A stretch of 64,000 bases of DNA from Kitasatospora sp. NBC_00315. GTDB lineage: Bacteria; Actinomycetota; Actinomycetes; Streptomycetales; Streptomycetaceae. Both the position numbers and the translations under genes were made by a program. The stretch covers positions 3,224,001-3,288,000 of the forward strand of contig NZ_CP108025.1 in assembly GCF_041435095.1 (NCBI RefSeq), written 5' to 3'. The notes below the pieces were generated by a model. The model ran no database searches and was not told the DNA's origin. It worked only from the letters and a program-made list of their open reading frames with translations. Shown here piece after piece: positions 25,401-32,801 of the stretch; the stretch's first letter is position 1, and each line of letters opens with the position of its first letter.

Positions 25401-25452
25401 GGGCGTCGCGGCGGGCGATGCGCAGGGCCACCCGCCAGGCGGTGAGCTTCAC
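22420..25452 (-). CDS. ABC transporter permease, FtsX/MacB-like
   Basis: A 1010-residue permease with two FtsX-type domains. An N-terminal membrane segment (about residues 25-47) precedes a large extracytoplasmic region, a central bundle of segments (about 305-500), a second large external domain (535-840) with a Pro/Ser/Ala-rich low-complexity insert near residue 735 onward, and C-terminal segments from about 865 to 1000. The GTG start overlaps the ATPase stop (GTGA). The PadR-ATPase-permease layout is typical of drug or peptide exporters controlled by a PadR repressor; the substrate is unknown. Confidence 0.88.
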   Translation of the reverse strand: MKLTAWRVALRIARRDALRAKGRSALVVAMVALPVLGVAGADVVFRSAQLDPGEAVARSIGRADLQIDSLGGGLTVLQAPDPDEGTTVDSPKDGARLTPEQQRSQDTDPATLARQLLPAGSTLIPVGSGPWVSTSTRDGLSKVQTEEADLADPVWQGRITVLDGRPPAAAGEIAATRAFLDDARLAIGDRTTFSVLPGKPYTITAAVEFPGRLRTDTLIGRPGDLVPALKAAAGTEQDKGAGAYEQTRWLVKLPAGASVDWAKVKELNSYGFSAASRSVILDPPARSEVPYFLAQDRYGGGGSYFDRTSVVILATVAGMALLEIVLLAGPAFAVGARRSRRQLGLLAAGGGDRAHVRAVVLGGGVVLGVTGAAVGLVGAIGLVALLRPQAEQYAGSRFGHFDLQPADLLGVMGIGLVTGLLAAVVPAVQASRQDVVAALTGRGSLKPPSKRLAVLGLLMVGGGAALALLGSTSGVGSHTTAVLGGSMIAELGMVALAPFLVGLFGRLGRVLPLGPRLALRDSVRHRGRTAPAVAAVMAAVAGSVAVGVYSASSAEQGRREYVASAPTGAVTLATGWGSAADGALLPQLRGAVESNVPDLGPRADVLGVSFMGDCQAGQSVCGQVDISIPKERRCPADDPDNATGPNGSVTPSPALDDPRCIRHRNYSSTGFGEIPAGDAGVLRNLYGVKDQAAEQALAAGKAVVFDPLYLKDGKITLDLTEAVIYDEPSGTRSPGASPRASASASASASPSPSAPAAPRASASPVAAGGVETVAPSPTAKHVPADGSPLTSRPTVHHLSVDAVLATSSVAGSKAMISPATAAALGLGTAETGSVWLPAKASGSSSIQRASAAVAKVSDGVRFDVERGYRSTTDLITLGLTGFAALVALGAAGIATGLAAADSQRDLTTLAAIGAAPRIRRTLSGFQCGVIAAMGAVLGTICGVVPAVALRKVQALGGAYPGMSPGEAASRAVVVFPWATMGITLVVLPLLAVGLATLLTRSRIVLLRTSG

Positions 25453-26225
25453 TGCTCCACCGCACCCTTCAAGCTGTTGGTGGCGGCCGAGACCAGCAGG
25501 CTGGCGGCGTTCTGGCTGACGCTCTCGTCGACCATCCGGCCGTCGCGCAGGAAGACCACGCGGTCGGCCCAGGCGGCGTGCCGGGCCTCGTGGGTCACCA
25601 TCATCGCGGCGGCGCCGGCGTCGCAGCGGGCACGCAGGACGGCCAGCACGGATTCGCCGGTGGTCGAGTCGAGGGCGCCGGTGGGCTCGTCGGCGAGGAC
25701 CAGGCGGCGCTCGCCGATCAGCGCGCGGGCGATGGCGACGCGTTGCTGCTGGCCGCCGGACATGTCGTCGGGGAAGCGGTCGGCGAGCTCGGGGATGCCG
25801 AGCTCCTCCAGCGCGGCGAGCGCCTCGCGGCGGGCGGCCCGGCCGGAGCGGCCGTCCAGTTCGAGCGGCAGCGAGATGTTCTCGCCGGCGGTCAGCGCGG
25901 GTATCAGGTTGTAGTCCTGGAAGACGTAGCCGATGGAGCGGCGGCGCACCTCGGCGAGCCGCTTGCGCGAGAGTGTGCCGAGCGCCGTCCCCTCGACCAG
26001 CACCCGGCCCGCGCTCGGGCTGTCCAGGCCGCCGGCCAGGGTGAGCAGCGTGGACTTGCCGGAGCCGGAAGGGCCCATGACGGCGACGAACTCGCCGGGG
26101 TGCACCTTGAGGTCCACCCCGCGCAGGGCGTGGACCTCGGCGGCCCCCTGCCCGTGCACCCGGGTGACGTTCTCCAGGTGTAGCACCGCGCCCGCCGTAC
26201 TCCCGGTCGGATCGGTGTCGGTCAC
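25449..26225 (-). CDS. ABC transporter ATP-binding protein (LolD/MacB-like)
   Basis: A 258-residue ATPase partner of the FtsX-type permease. Walker A GPSGSGKST, Q-loop YVFQDYNLIP, signature MSGGQQQRVAIARAL and Walker B LVLADEPTGALD are intact, with the switch His in MMVTHEARHA. The GTG start follows GGGGGAACA. The stop overlaps the permease start, so stoichiometric synthesis is expected. It lies 53 bp downstream of the PadR gene and is probably repressed by it. Confidence 0.93.
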   Translation of the reverse strand: MTDTDPTGSTAGAVLHLENVTRVHGQGAAEVHALRGVDLKVHPGEFVAVMGPSGSGKSTLLTLAGGLDSPSAGRVLVEGTALGTLSRKRLAEVRRRSIGYVFQDYNLIPALTAGENISLPLELDGRSGRAARREALAALEELGIPELADRFPDDMSGGQQQRVAIARALIGERRLVLADEPTGALDSTTGESVLAVLRARCDAGAAAMMVTHEARHAAWADRVVFLRDGRMVDESVSQNAASLLVSAATNSLKGAVEQ

Positions 26226-26278
26226 TGTTCCCCCTGCTGATCTGGGCTCCGGTCGGAGCGATGGTTCCGGATGTCGGG

Positions 26279-26932
26279 TCAGGCGCGCGAGGCGCGGCGC
26301 CCGGTGCGGGTCGGCCCGGCTTCCGTGCCGGCGGACGGCGGCGTGGCCGTCCGGGCGGGCGGCCGGGCCGCGTTGGCCTCGGCGTGCTGGGTGAGGCGGG
26401 TCTCGCAGTGGTCCAGCCAGCGGATCTCGGCCTCGGTCTGGAAGATCAGCTGGTCGAGGACGAGCAGCCAGGCGAGGTCGGCGCCGGGCGACTGGGCGGC
26501 CCCCGCCCCGGGGGCGCTCTCCCCCGCCAGCGCCCGGCCCTTGAGCCGGGTGTAGTCCTGCAGCGCCTTGATGCTGTGCCGGCGCTGGCCCTGGACCACG
26601 GCGGGGACGTCCACCCCCGGGACGGTCACCGCCATCGCGAGCTTGATCGCGAGTTCGTCCCGGGGCGGGTTCGTCCGGGGCACGGGGGTGTCGAACCAGG
26701 ACCGCAGCTCGGCGCGTCCCTCATCGGTGACGGCGTAGAACTGGTGGCCCTCGTCGTCCTCCCCGGCGGGCACCACCAGGCCGTCGCGCTCCAGGCGGCC
26801 GAGTGTGGTGTAGACCTGGCCGACGTTCAACGGCCAGGTCGCACCGGTGCGGGCCTCGAACTCGGTGCGCAGCTGGTAGCCGTAGCGAGGCCCCTGGTCG
26901 AGCAGGGCGAGCAGACCGTGACGAATGGACAT
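26279..26932 (-). CDS. PadR-family transcriptional repressor
   Basis: A 217-residue PadR regulator. The winged helix lies at residues 1-80 (LLALLDQGPRYGYQL, VYTTLGRLERDGLV) and a C-terminal dimerisation domain follows (about 95-175), then a Pro/Ala-rich tail. TATACA ends 8 nt before the ATG with no ribosome site, implying a leaderless message. Two ATACCNNGTAT palindromes overlap this promoter and the start codon, strongly suggesting autoregulation. PadR repressors commonly respond to the substrate of the adjacent ABC exporter. Confidence 0.92.
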   Translation of the reverse strand: MSIRHGLLALLDQGPRYGYQLRTEFEARTGATWPLNVGQVYTTLGRLERDGLVVPAGEDDEGHQFYAVTDEGRAELRSWFDTPVPRTNPPRDELAIKLAMAVTVPGVDVPAVVQGQRRHSIKALQDYTRLKGRALAGESAPGAGAAQSPGADLAWLLVLDQLIFQTEAEIRWLDHCETRLTQHAEANAARPPARTATPPSAGTEAGPTRTGRRASRA

Positions 26933-26954
26933 ACCGAGTATGTATACCCGGTAT
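26931..26954. promoter_or_regulatory. tandem PadR operator ATACCNNGTAT x2
   Basis: ATACCGAGTAT (26931-26941) and ATACCCGGTAT (26944-26954) are two palindromes 13 bp apart. They cover the -10 region and start codon of padR. ATAC...GTAT dyads are the usual PadR-family binding pattern. Confidence 0.75.
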
Positions 26955-27015
26955 GCCCTCCCGGCTCAAGCCGCCACCGCCCCTCCGGCGCGCCCGGCCC
27001 GGCCCCGCGAAGGCC

Positions 27016-27135
27016 CGGCGCGCCGACCGGACACCCACCGATTCCCGGCCCGGCGCGCCGACCGGACACCCACCGATTCCCGGCCCGGCGCGCCGACCGG
27101 ACACCCACCGATTCCCGGCCCGGCGCGCCGACCGG
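27016..27135 (+). repeat. three 35-bp tandem repeats plus a 15-bp remnant
   Basis: Units 27016-27050, 27051-27085 and 27086-27120 are identical, followed by a 15-bp partial copy ending 1 bp before TAGCGT. Each unit starts with the palindrome CGGCGCGCCG. The array fills the spacer between padR and the divergent endonuclease-like gene and reaches that gene's -10 candidate. Confidence 0.95.
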
Positions 27136-27150
27136 GTAGCGTCGTGCGAT

Positions 27151-28122
27151 GTGAGCCAGTTGCGCATCGCCACCTTCAATCTGTTGCACGGTCAGCCCCT
27201 GGCCCTGGACGGCAGCCCGCTGGACTTCCCGTCCGAGGCCGGTGATCCGCTCGCCGGGGCGATCGGCGGGCTGGACGCCGACGTGCTCGCGATCCAGGAG
27301 GTGGACCGCTACCAGCCGCGTTCCGGCCTGGTCGACCAGGCCGCCGTCGCGGCCAAGGCGATGGGCGCCACCGACTGGCGGTTCGCCGCCGCCCTGCACG
27401 GCCGCCCCGCCCCGGTGGCCGGCTGGGTGCTCGACGACTCGGCCCCCGGCCTGCAGGTCTACGGCCCGGCCGAGGTCGACGCCGCGACCGGCCTGCCCTC
27501 GTACGGGACGGCGCTGCTCACCCGGCTGCCCGTGCACCACTGGCGGGCCCGCCGCTTCGCACCGGCGCCGTTCGGCCTGCCCCTGCGGGTGGCCGGCCAG
27601 CGGGGTCTGACGCCCGTGCCGGACGAGCCGCGGGCGGCGCTGGCCGCCGTGCTGGAGGGCGAGCGGGGCCCGTTCACCGTGGTCGCCGCGCACCTGTCGT
27701 TCGTCCCGGGCTGGAACATGGCGCAGCTGGCCGGCATCCGCCGCTGGATCGCCGATCTGCCCCAGCCGTACCTGGTGCTGGGCGACTTCAACCTGATCGG
27801 CGCCGTGCCGCGGACCGTGCTCGGCGGGGCCACCGCGCTGGAGCGCTCCGCCCCCGGGCGCCGGGTGCGCGAGGTGCGGGCCGCCCGGCGCGCCCGGATC
27901 GCGGCGGGCGAGCCCCGGCGCAGGCGGGTGCGCGAGCCGAGGCCGCGCCTGCAGGGCTGGCACGACCTGGCCCGGATCCCGACCTACCCCTCGCACCGGC
28001 CGGCCGTGCAGTTCGACCACGTCCTGGCGGTCGGGGTGCCCCGTACGGCCGTCACCGTCTCGCTCGCACCGCGCACGGGGGTCTCCGACCACCGGCCGCT
28101 GGTGGTCGAGGTCGGACTGTAG
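27151..28122 (+). CDS. endonuclease/exonuclease/phosphatase family protein
   Basis: A 323-residue member of the EEP (DNase I-like) superfamily. Landmarks are the N-terminal RIATFNLLHG (metal-binding Asn), ADVLAIQEVDRYQPRSG (catalytic Glu), LVLGDFNLIG and the C-terminal TGVSDHRPLVVEV with the catalytic Asp-His. It could be a nuclease or phosphoesterase. TAGCGT lies 8 nt before the GTG and there is no ribosome site, so translation is probably leaderless. The tandem repeat array ends immediately before this promoter element. Confidence 0.88.
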   Translation: MSQLRIATFNLLHGQPLALDGSPLDFPSEAGDPLAGAIGGLDADVLAIQEVDRYQPRSGLVDQAAVAAKAMGATDWRFAAALHGRPAPVAGWVLDDSAPGLQVYGPAEVDAATGLPSYGTALLTRLPVHHWRARRFAPAPFGLPLRVAGQRGLTPVPDEPRAALAAVLEGERGPFTVVAAHLSFVPGWNMAQLAGIRRWIADLPQPYLVLGDFNLIGAVPRTVLGGATALERSAPGRRVREVRAARRARIAAGEPRRRRVREPRPRLQGWHDLARIPTYPSHRPAVQFDHVLAVGVPRTAVTVSLAPRTGVSDHRPLVVEVGL

Positions 28123-28124
28123 GG

Positions 28125-28154
28125 GCCGCTGAGCCGGCCGACCTGCTCAGCGGC
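28125..28154. terminator. 10-bp inverted repeat between convergent genes
   Basis: GCCGCTGAGC and its complement surround a 10-nt loop, starting 3 bp after the EEP-family stop and overlapping the stop of the phosphatase gene on the other strand. Confidence 0.6.
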
Positions 28155-29331
28155 GCGTCAGATGGCCGTTCTGCTGGGGAAGTTCGTGGAGGGTGACGAC
28201 GGGGTCGTACTGGAGCAGCAGCATCGCGGCGTCGTCCCCGAGCTGCTTGCCGACGTGGCGCACCACGTCCTCGTGCACGCTGCGCAGCACCTCGGCCGGG
28301 TTGCCGCGGGCGCGGTCGGGCAGCCGCTCGGCGAGCGGGTAGAAGGAGCCGGCCCGGTCGCGGGCCTCGATCACGCCGTCGGTGAAGAGCAGCACCCGGT
28401 CGCCCGGGAGCAGCGGCACCCGGTGGACCGGCGGGCAGACGTCGCCCGGGTCGAGGACGCCCAGCGGGGGAACGGTCTCGGCCAGCTCCAGCGCCCGGAC
28501 GGCTTCGCTGTCGCGCAGCAGCAGGGGTGCGGGGTGGCCGCAGTTGACGATCTCGGCGGTGCCGTCCGGGCGGACGCCGATCAGGACGAGGGTGACGAAC
28601 TCCTCCTCGACACCCGGGTGGTCGTTCTCGTGCAGCGCGCGGTCCAGGCTGACGGCCAGCCACCCGGCCACGCGCTCCAGGGCCGCCTCCTGGTGGGCCG
28701 CCTCACGGAAGGCGCCCAGCACGGCGGCGGCGGTCTCGACGGCGTTCAGCCCCTTGCCCCGGACGTCACCGACCACGGCCCGCACGCCGTGCCGGGTGTT
28801 GACGATCTCGTAGAGGTCGCCGCCGATCCGGGCGTGGGCGGCGGCGGCGGCGTAGTGCACGGCGGCCCGGACACTGCCGACCCGGTCAGGAACCGGGCGT
28901 AGCAGCACCCGACGGGCCACCTCGGCGACCAGCTGGGCGTCGGCCAGCGCCTTCTCCTGCCGCAGCCGCAGGGTGGTGCTGACCCAGCCGATCGCGGCCA
29001 CCAGGACGATCGCGAAGACGGTGGCGCTGTGCACGGACTCACCGAGCGAGCCGCTGTAGAGCGCCATCAGGAAGGCCGCGGCCTCGGTGCAGAGGCCGAT
29101 CAGCAGCGGGTACCAGGTACGGCGGCTGACCACGGCGGCCAGCGCGGGGACGGCGGTGAGGGCCGGTTCGACCGTCACCTCGGTGTCGGAGAAGTAGTTC
29201 AGGGCGACCACCAGGGCCATGCCGATGAAGGGCAGCGCGAGCGCTGTCCTCGGCCAGGTGCCGGTGCCGCCCGGAGCGCCTCCGGGGGCGGGCCCCGCGA
29301 AGCGCTCTCTGATCCATCCGGTCGCGCTCAA
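28147..29331 (-). CDS. membrane-anchored PP2C/SpoIIE-type phosphatase
   Basis: A 394-residue protein with three or four membrane segments (residues 28-135) and a cytoplasmic PP2C-like SpoIIE domain (about 165-375). Metal-binding motifs are RIGGDLYEIV, VVGDVRGKGLNAVE, LLFTDGVIEARD and GDDAAMLLL. Such proteins dephosphorylate anti-anti-sigma factors in streptomycetes; no anti-sigma partner is adjacent. The start is a TTG with GGAGAG 7 nt upstream. It converges on the EEP-family gene. Confidence 0.88.
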   Translation of the reverse strand: MSATGWIRERFAGPAPGGAPGGTGTWPRTALALPFIGMALVVALNYFSDTEVTVEPALTAVPALAAVVSRRTWYPLLIGLCTEAAAFLMALYSGSLGESVHSATVFAIVLVAAIGWVSTTLRLRQEKALADAQLVAEVARRVLLRPVPDRVGSVRAAVHYAAAAAHARIGGDLYEIVNTRHGVRAVVGDVRGKGLNAVETAAAVLGAFREAAHQEAALERVAGWLAVSLDRALHENDHPGVEEEFVTLVLIGVRPDGTAEIVNCGHPAPLLLRDSEAVRALELAETVPPLGVLDPGDVCPPVHRVPLLPGDRVLLFTDGVIEARDRAGSFYPLAERLPDRARGNPAEVLRSVHEDVVRHVGKQLGDDAAMLLLQYDPVVTLHELPQQNGHLTRR

Positions 29332-29458
29332 CTTCGGTCTCTCCAGCAGAAGGTGCCGGCGCCCGGAGGCACCTGCGGTGATGACTGAGGGTCAGGGGTG
29401 AGGGGGCCTTGCTGGCGGCCGGAGTTCGAGGGTGACCGGTTACCGACCCCACAATAGG

Positions 29459-29489
29459 CGCGAAACGCGCATGGAGCACAGGTTTCGCG
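29459..29489. repeat. short inverted repeat upstream of the PP2C gene
   Basis: CGCGAAAC (29459-29466) and GTTTCGCG (29482-29489) form an 8-bp dyad in the 191-bp spacer between the adnB stop and the PP2C start. It may be the adnB terminator or an operator. Confidence 0.4.
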
Positions 29490-29522
29490 TGATCGCGTGA
29501 CGACTTGGATGCTCTCTGTGAC

Positions 29523-32500
29523 TCATTCTTCACTGTTCCCGATCAGAAGCCGTTCCAACTCTTTTCGGCCGGGAAGTCCTGCCGGTTGTTCGATCCGGCC
29601 GCTGCGGACGTACAGGAACGAAGCCGTGACCTGCTCGGGCGAAACCCCCGCCTGTTCGGCCCAGGCCACCCGGTAGACGGCCAGCTGGAGCGGGTCGGCC
29701 GTCTCCTCGCGATGGGTCTTCCAGTCCACCACTTCATAGCGTGACGCTCCCGCCGCTCCTGACTCACCGTCATCGCTGCGGTACACCGCGTCGATCCGGC
29801 CGCGCACCACCCGGCCGCCCAGCACCAGCTGGAACGGCGCCTCCACCCGGTGCGGGGTCCGGTTCGCGTACGGCGTGCGCAGGAACGCCTCCTTGAGCAG
29901 TTCGAGGTCTCGCTCGTCCTCGATGCCGTCGTCGTCCATGCCCGGCAGCGCCCCCGGCCCGACCAGCAGCAACGGCTCGATCCTGCCCTGCACCCAGGCG
30001 TGGAAGCGGGTGCCCCGGCGGGCGGCCGGCTGCGGCGGACGGGGCATCGGGCGGGCGAGGTCCCGGGCGAAGCCGTCCGGGTCGGCGGCGAGCCGCATCA
30101 GCTGCGTCGCGGACAGGGCGGCGGGCAGCGGCACCTCGCGCACGCTGCGCCGGGAGCGCTCCAGCTCGCCGAGCAGGGCGTCCAGGTCGCGGTCCCACGA
30201 CTCGGTACGGCGCTGGTCCTCGACCGCCATCCGCTCCGGCTCGGGCGCGGGGTGCCCGGCCAGCCGGCGGCGCACCACCTCGGCGACGCGGCGCCGGGCG
30301 TGCTGCGCGCCGGGGTCGAGCGGCAGCGGCCAGGGCAGCTCCAGGGAGGTCGTGAGGGCCGGGTTCTCGGCGTCCGCCGTCGGCTGCTCGGCCCAGTGCT
30401 CGATCTCGCCGTCACCCGGGCCCTCGCAGTGCCGGCGCAGCGCCAGCAGGAAGTCGGAGGGGCCGCGCGGCCGCTTCTGGCTCGGCCCCCACCAGTGGCC
30501 GGAGGCGAGCAGCAGGGTGCGCGGGCGGGTGAAGGCGACGTAGCCCAGGCGCAGTTCCTCGGTCCCGGCGTGCACGGCCATCTGCTTCTTGAACGCCGTC
30601 ATGCCCTTGGAGGTCCAGTCCCCGTGGACGTCCGGCAGGGTGGCGGCGTCGCCGCGCAGCGCGTGCGGGAGCACCCGCTTGGTGCTGGTCCAGCGCTCCC
30701 GGGCGGTCGAGGACGGGAAACTGCCCTTGACCAGCCCGGGCACCGCGACCACGTCCCACTCCAGGCCCTTGGACTTGTGGACGGTGAGGACCTTCACGGT
30801 GTCCTCGCCGCCCGGCAGGCTGCTGTCCAGGCCGCGGTCGTACTCCTGGGCGGCCCGCAGGAAGCCCAGGAAGGCGGAGAGCCCCGGATCGCCGTCGAGG
30901 TCGGCGAAGCCGGCGGCGACGTCCAGGAAGGCGTGCAGGGTCTCCCGGCGGCGGGCCGCCAGGGCCAGCGGGGAGGCGGAGAGCTCGACCTCCAGGCCGG
31001 TGACGGTCAGCACCCGGTGCAGGACGTCCATCAGCGGGTCGGCCAGCGAGCGGCGCAGCTCCCGGACCTCCCGGGCGAGCCGGGCGAAGCGGACCCGCGC
31101 CTCGGGGGAGAAGGCCAGGTCGTCGGGCTGCTCGGCGTCGAGGAAGGTCTCCAGGGCGTCGGCGAGCGAGATCACCTCGGTCGGGTCGGTGTCGGCGACG
31201 GCGGCGGCCAGCGGGTCGGCGCCGTCCGGGCGGGCGGTGCGCACCAGGTCGGCGGCGCGGCGCCCGAGCAGCGCGAGGTCACGCGGGCCGATCCGCCAGC
31301 GCGGGCCGATCAGCAGCCGGACCAGCGCGGCGTTGGCGGTCGGGTCCTGCAGCACCTCGCAGACGGCGACCAGGTCGGCGACCTCCGGCAGTTGCAGCAG
31401 CCCGCCGAGCCCCACCACCTCCACCGGGATCTCCCGGGCGACCAGCGCCGCGTGGATGTCGGGGAACGCCGCACCGCCCCGGCAGAGCACCGCGATCCGG
31501 CCGGGAGCGGTGCCGGTGCGCACCTGGTGGGCGATCGAGTCCGCCAGCCAGTCGATCTCCTGCGCGTGGGTGGCCAGCAGCGCGGCCCGGACGAACCCGT
31601 CCCGCTCGGCGCCGGGCGCCGGGCGCAGCGCCTCGACGCCCTCGTGCATGGCGCGCAGCGGCGCGGCGAGCTCGTTGGCGAAGGCCAGCAGTCGCCCGCC
31701 GCTGCGGCGGTTCTCACTGAGCGAGTAGCGGGCGGCCGCGGTGGCGTCCCGCCGGGGGAAGTGCTCGGGGAAGTCGTCCAGGTTGGCGACCGAGGCGCCG
31801 CGCCAGCCGTAGATCGCCTGACAGGGGTCTCCGACGGCGGTGACCGGGTGGCCGACCGGGCCCGGGCCCCCCTCGGGCCCCGCACCGAACAGCCCCGCCA
31901 GCATCAGGCGCTGGGCCACCGAGGTGTCCTGGTACTCGTCCAGCAGCACCACCCGGAACTGGCCGCGCAGCACCTCGCCGACCTCCGGGCGCTCCTGGGC
32001 GAGCCGGGCGGCGGCGGCGATCTGATCGCCGAAGTCCATCAGACCGGCGGAGCGCTTGCGGCGCCGGTACTCCTCGACCAGTTGCAGCAGCTCCTGCCGG
32101 GCCCGGGCGGCCACCGGCACGGCCCGCAGGTCGTCGTTGCCGAGTTTCACGCCCGCCAGGGTGTCCAGCAGGGCCGCGTCGTGGGCGCGCAGCGCCCCGG
32201 GCTCGGCCAGGTGCTCGGCCAGCTCGCCGTCGAGCGCGGTCAGATCGGCGACCAGCGCGGAGAAGGTGCCGGTCAGCGCGGGGAAGGGGCCGCGCGCGGA
32301 GCGCAGGACCTTCGCGGCGAGCTGGAAGCGGGTCGCGTCGGCGAGCAGCCGGACGTCCGGCTCTATGCCGATCCGCAGCCCGTGCTCCTTGAGCAGGCGC
32401 CCGGCGAAGGCGTGGTAGGTGGAGATCTCCGGCAGGCCCAACGCCTCCTGACCGGGCGCGGCCAGGTCGTCCGGATCGAGGACGCGGGCGCTCTGGAGGG

Positions 32501-32756
32501 CGGTGCGCACCCGTTCGGAGAGCTCGCCGGCCGCCTTGTTGGTGAAGGTGAGGCCGAGCACCTCCTCCGGGCGCACCGCGCCGGAGCCGACCAGCCAGAC
32601 CACCCGGGCCGCCATCACCGTGGTCTTTCCCGAGCCCGCGCCGGCCACGATCACGGCCGGCTCCAGCGGAGCGCCGATGGCCCGCATCTGCTCCGGGTTG
32701 AAGGGGATGCCGAGCAGCTCCTTGAGCTGGTCGGGGTGGTCGAGCACGGCGGTCAC
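29523..32756 (-). CDS. adnB: AdnB-type helicase-nuclease subunit
   Basis: A 1077-residue UvrD-like motor fused to a RecB-like nuclease, the second subunit of the actinobacterial AdnAB end-resection machine. Walker A is AGAGSGKT (residues 38-45), motif II LLDEYQDTS, motif III GDPCQAIYGWRGAS, and a VKVLTVHKSKGLEWD motif V region. The C-terminal nuclease shows GTRFHAWVQG, GRIDAVY and YEVVDWKTHREE, the metal-binding His, Asp, Asp and Lys set. The GTG lies 45 bp after adnA, which precedes it as in mycobacteria. S. coelicolor AdnAB is required for normal recombination and growth, as I recall. Confidence 0.9.
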   Translation of the reverse strand: MTAVLDHPDQLKELLGIPFNPEQMRAIGAPLEPAVIVAGAGSGKTTVMAARVVWLVGSGAVRPEEVLGLTFTNKAAGELSERVRTALQSARVLDPDDLAAPGQEALGLPEISTYHAFAGRLLKEHGLRIGIEPDVRLLADATRFQLAAKVLRSARGPFPALTGTFSALVADLTALDGELAEHLAEPGALRAHDAALLDTLAGVKLGNDDLRAVPVAARARQELLQLVEEYRRRKRSAGLMDFGDQIAAAARLAQERPEVGEVLRGQFRVVLLDEYQDTSVAQRLMLAGLFGAGPEGGPGPVGHPVTAVGDPCQAIYGWRGASVANLDDFPEHFPRRDATAAARYSLSENRRSGGRLLAFANELAAPLRAMHEGVEALRPAPGAERDGFVRAALLATHAQEIDWLADSIAHQVRTGTAPGRIAVLCRGGAAFPDIHAALVAREIPVEVVGLGGLLQLPEVADLVAVCEVLQDPTANAALVRLLIGPRWRIGPRDLALLGRRAADLVRTARPDGADPLAAAVADTDPTEVISLADALETFLDAEQPDDLAFSPEARVRFARLAREVRELRRSLADPLMDVLHRVLTVTGLEVELSASPLALAARRRETLHAFLDVAAGFADLDGDPGLSAFLGFLRAAQEYDRGLDSSLPGGEDTVKVLTVHKSKGLEWDVVAVPGLVKGSFPSSTARERWTSTKRVLPHALRGDAATLPDVHGDWTSKGMTAFKKQMAVHAGTEELRLGYVAFTRPRTLLLASGHWWGPSQKRPRGPSDFLLALRRHCEGPGDGEIEHWAEQPTADAENPALTTSLELPWPLPLDPGAQHARRRVAEVVRRRLAGHPAPEPERMAVEDQRRTESWDRDLDALLGELERSRRSVREVPLPAALSATQLMRLAADPDGFARDLARPMPRPPQPAARRGTRFHAWVQGRIEPLLLVGPGALPGMDDDGIEDERDLELLKEAFLRTPYANRTPHRVEAPFQLVLGGRVVRGRIDAVYRSDDGESGAAGASRYEVVDWKTHREETADPLQLAVYRVAWAEQAGVSPEQVTASFLYVRSGRIEQPAGLPGRKELERLLIGNSEE

Positions 32757-32801
32757 CCCCCCACGCTAACCGGCCCGGCGGACACGCCGTACCGCGCCCG
32801 G

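Noticed and set aside
27016..27135. CRISPR array
   Set aside because: The 35-bp units are directly contiguous with no spacers, and no cas gene is in the window.
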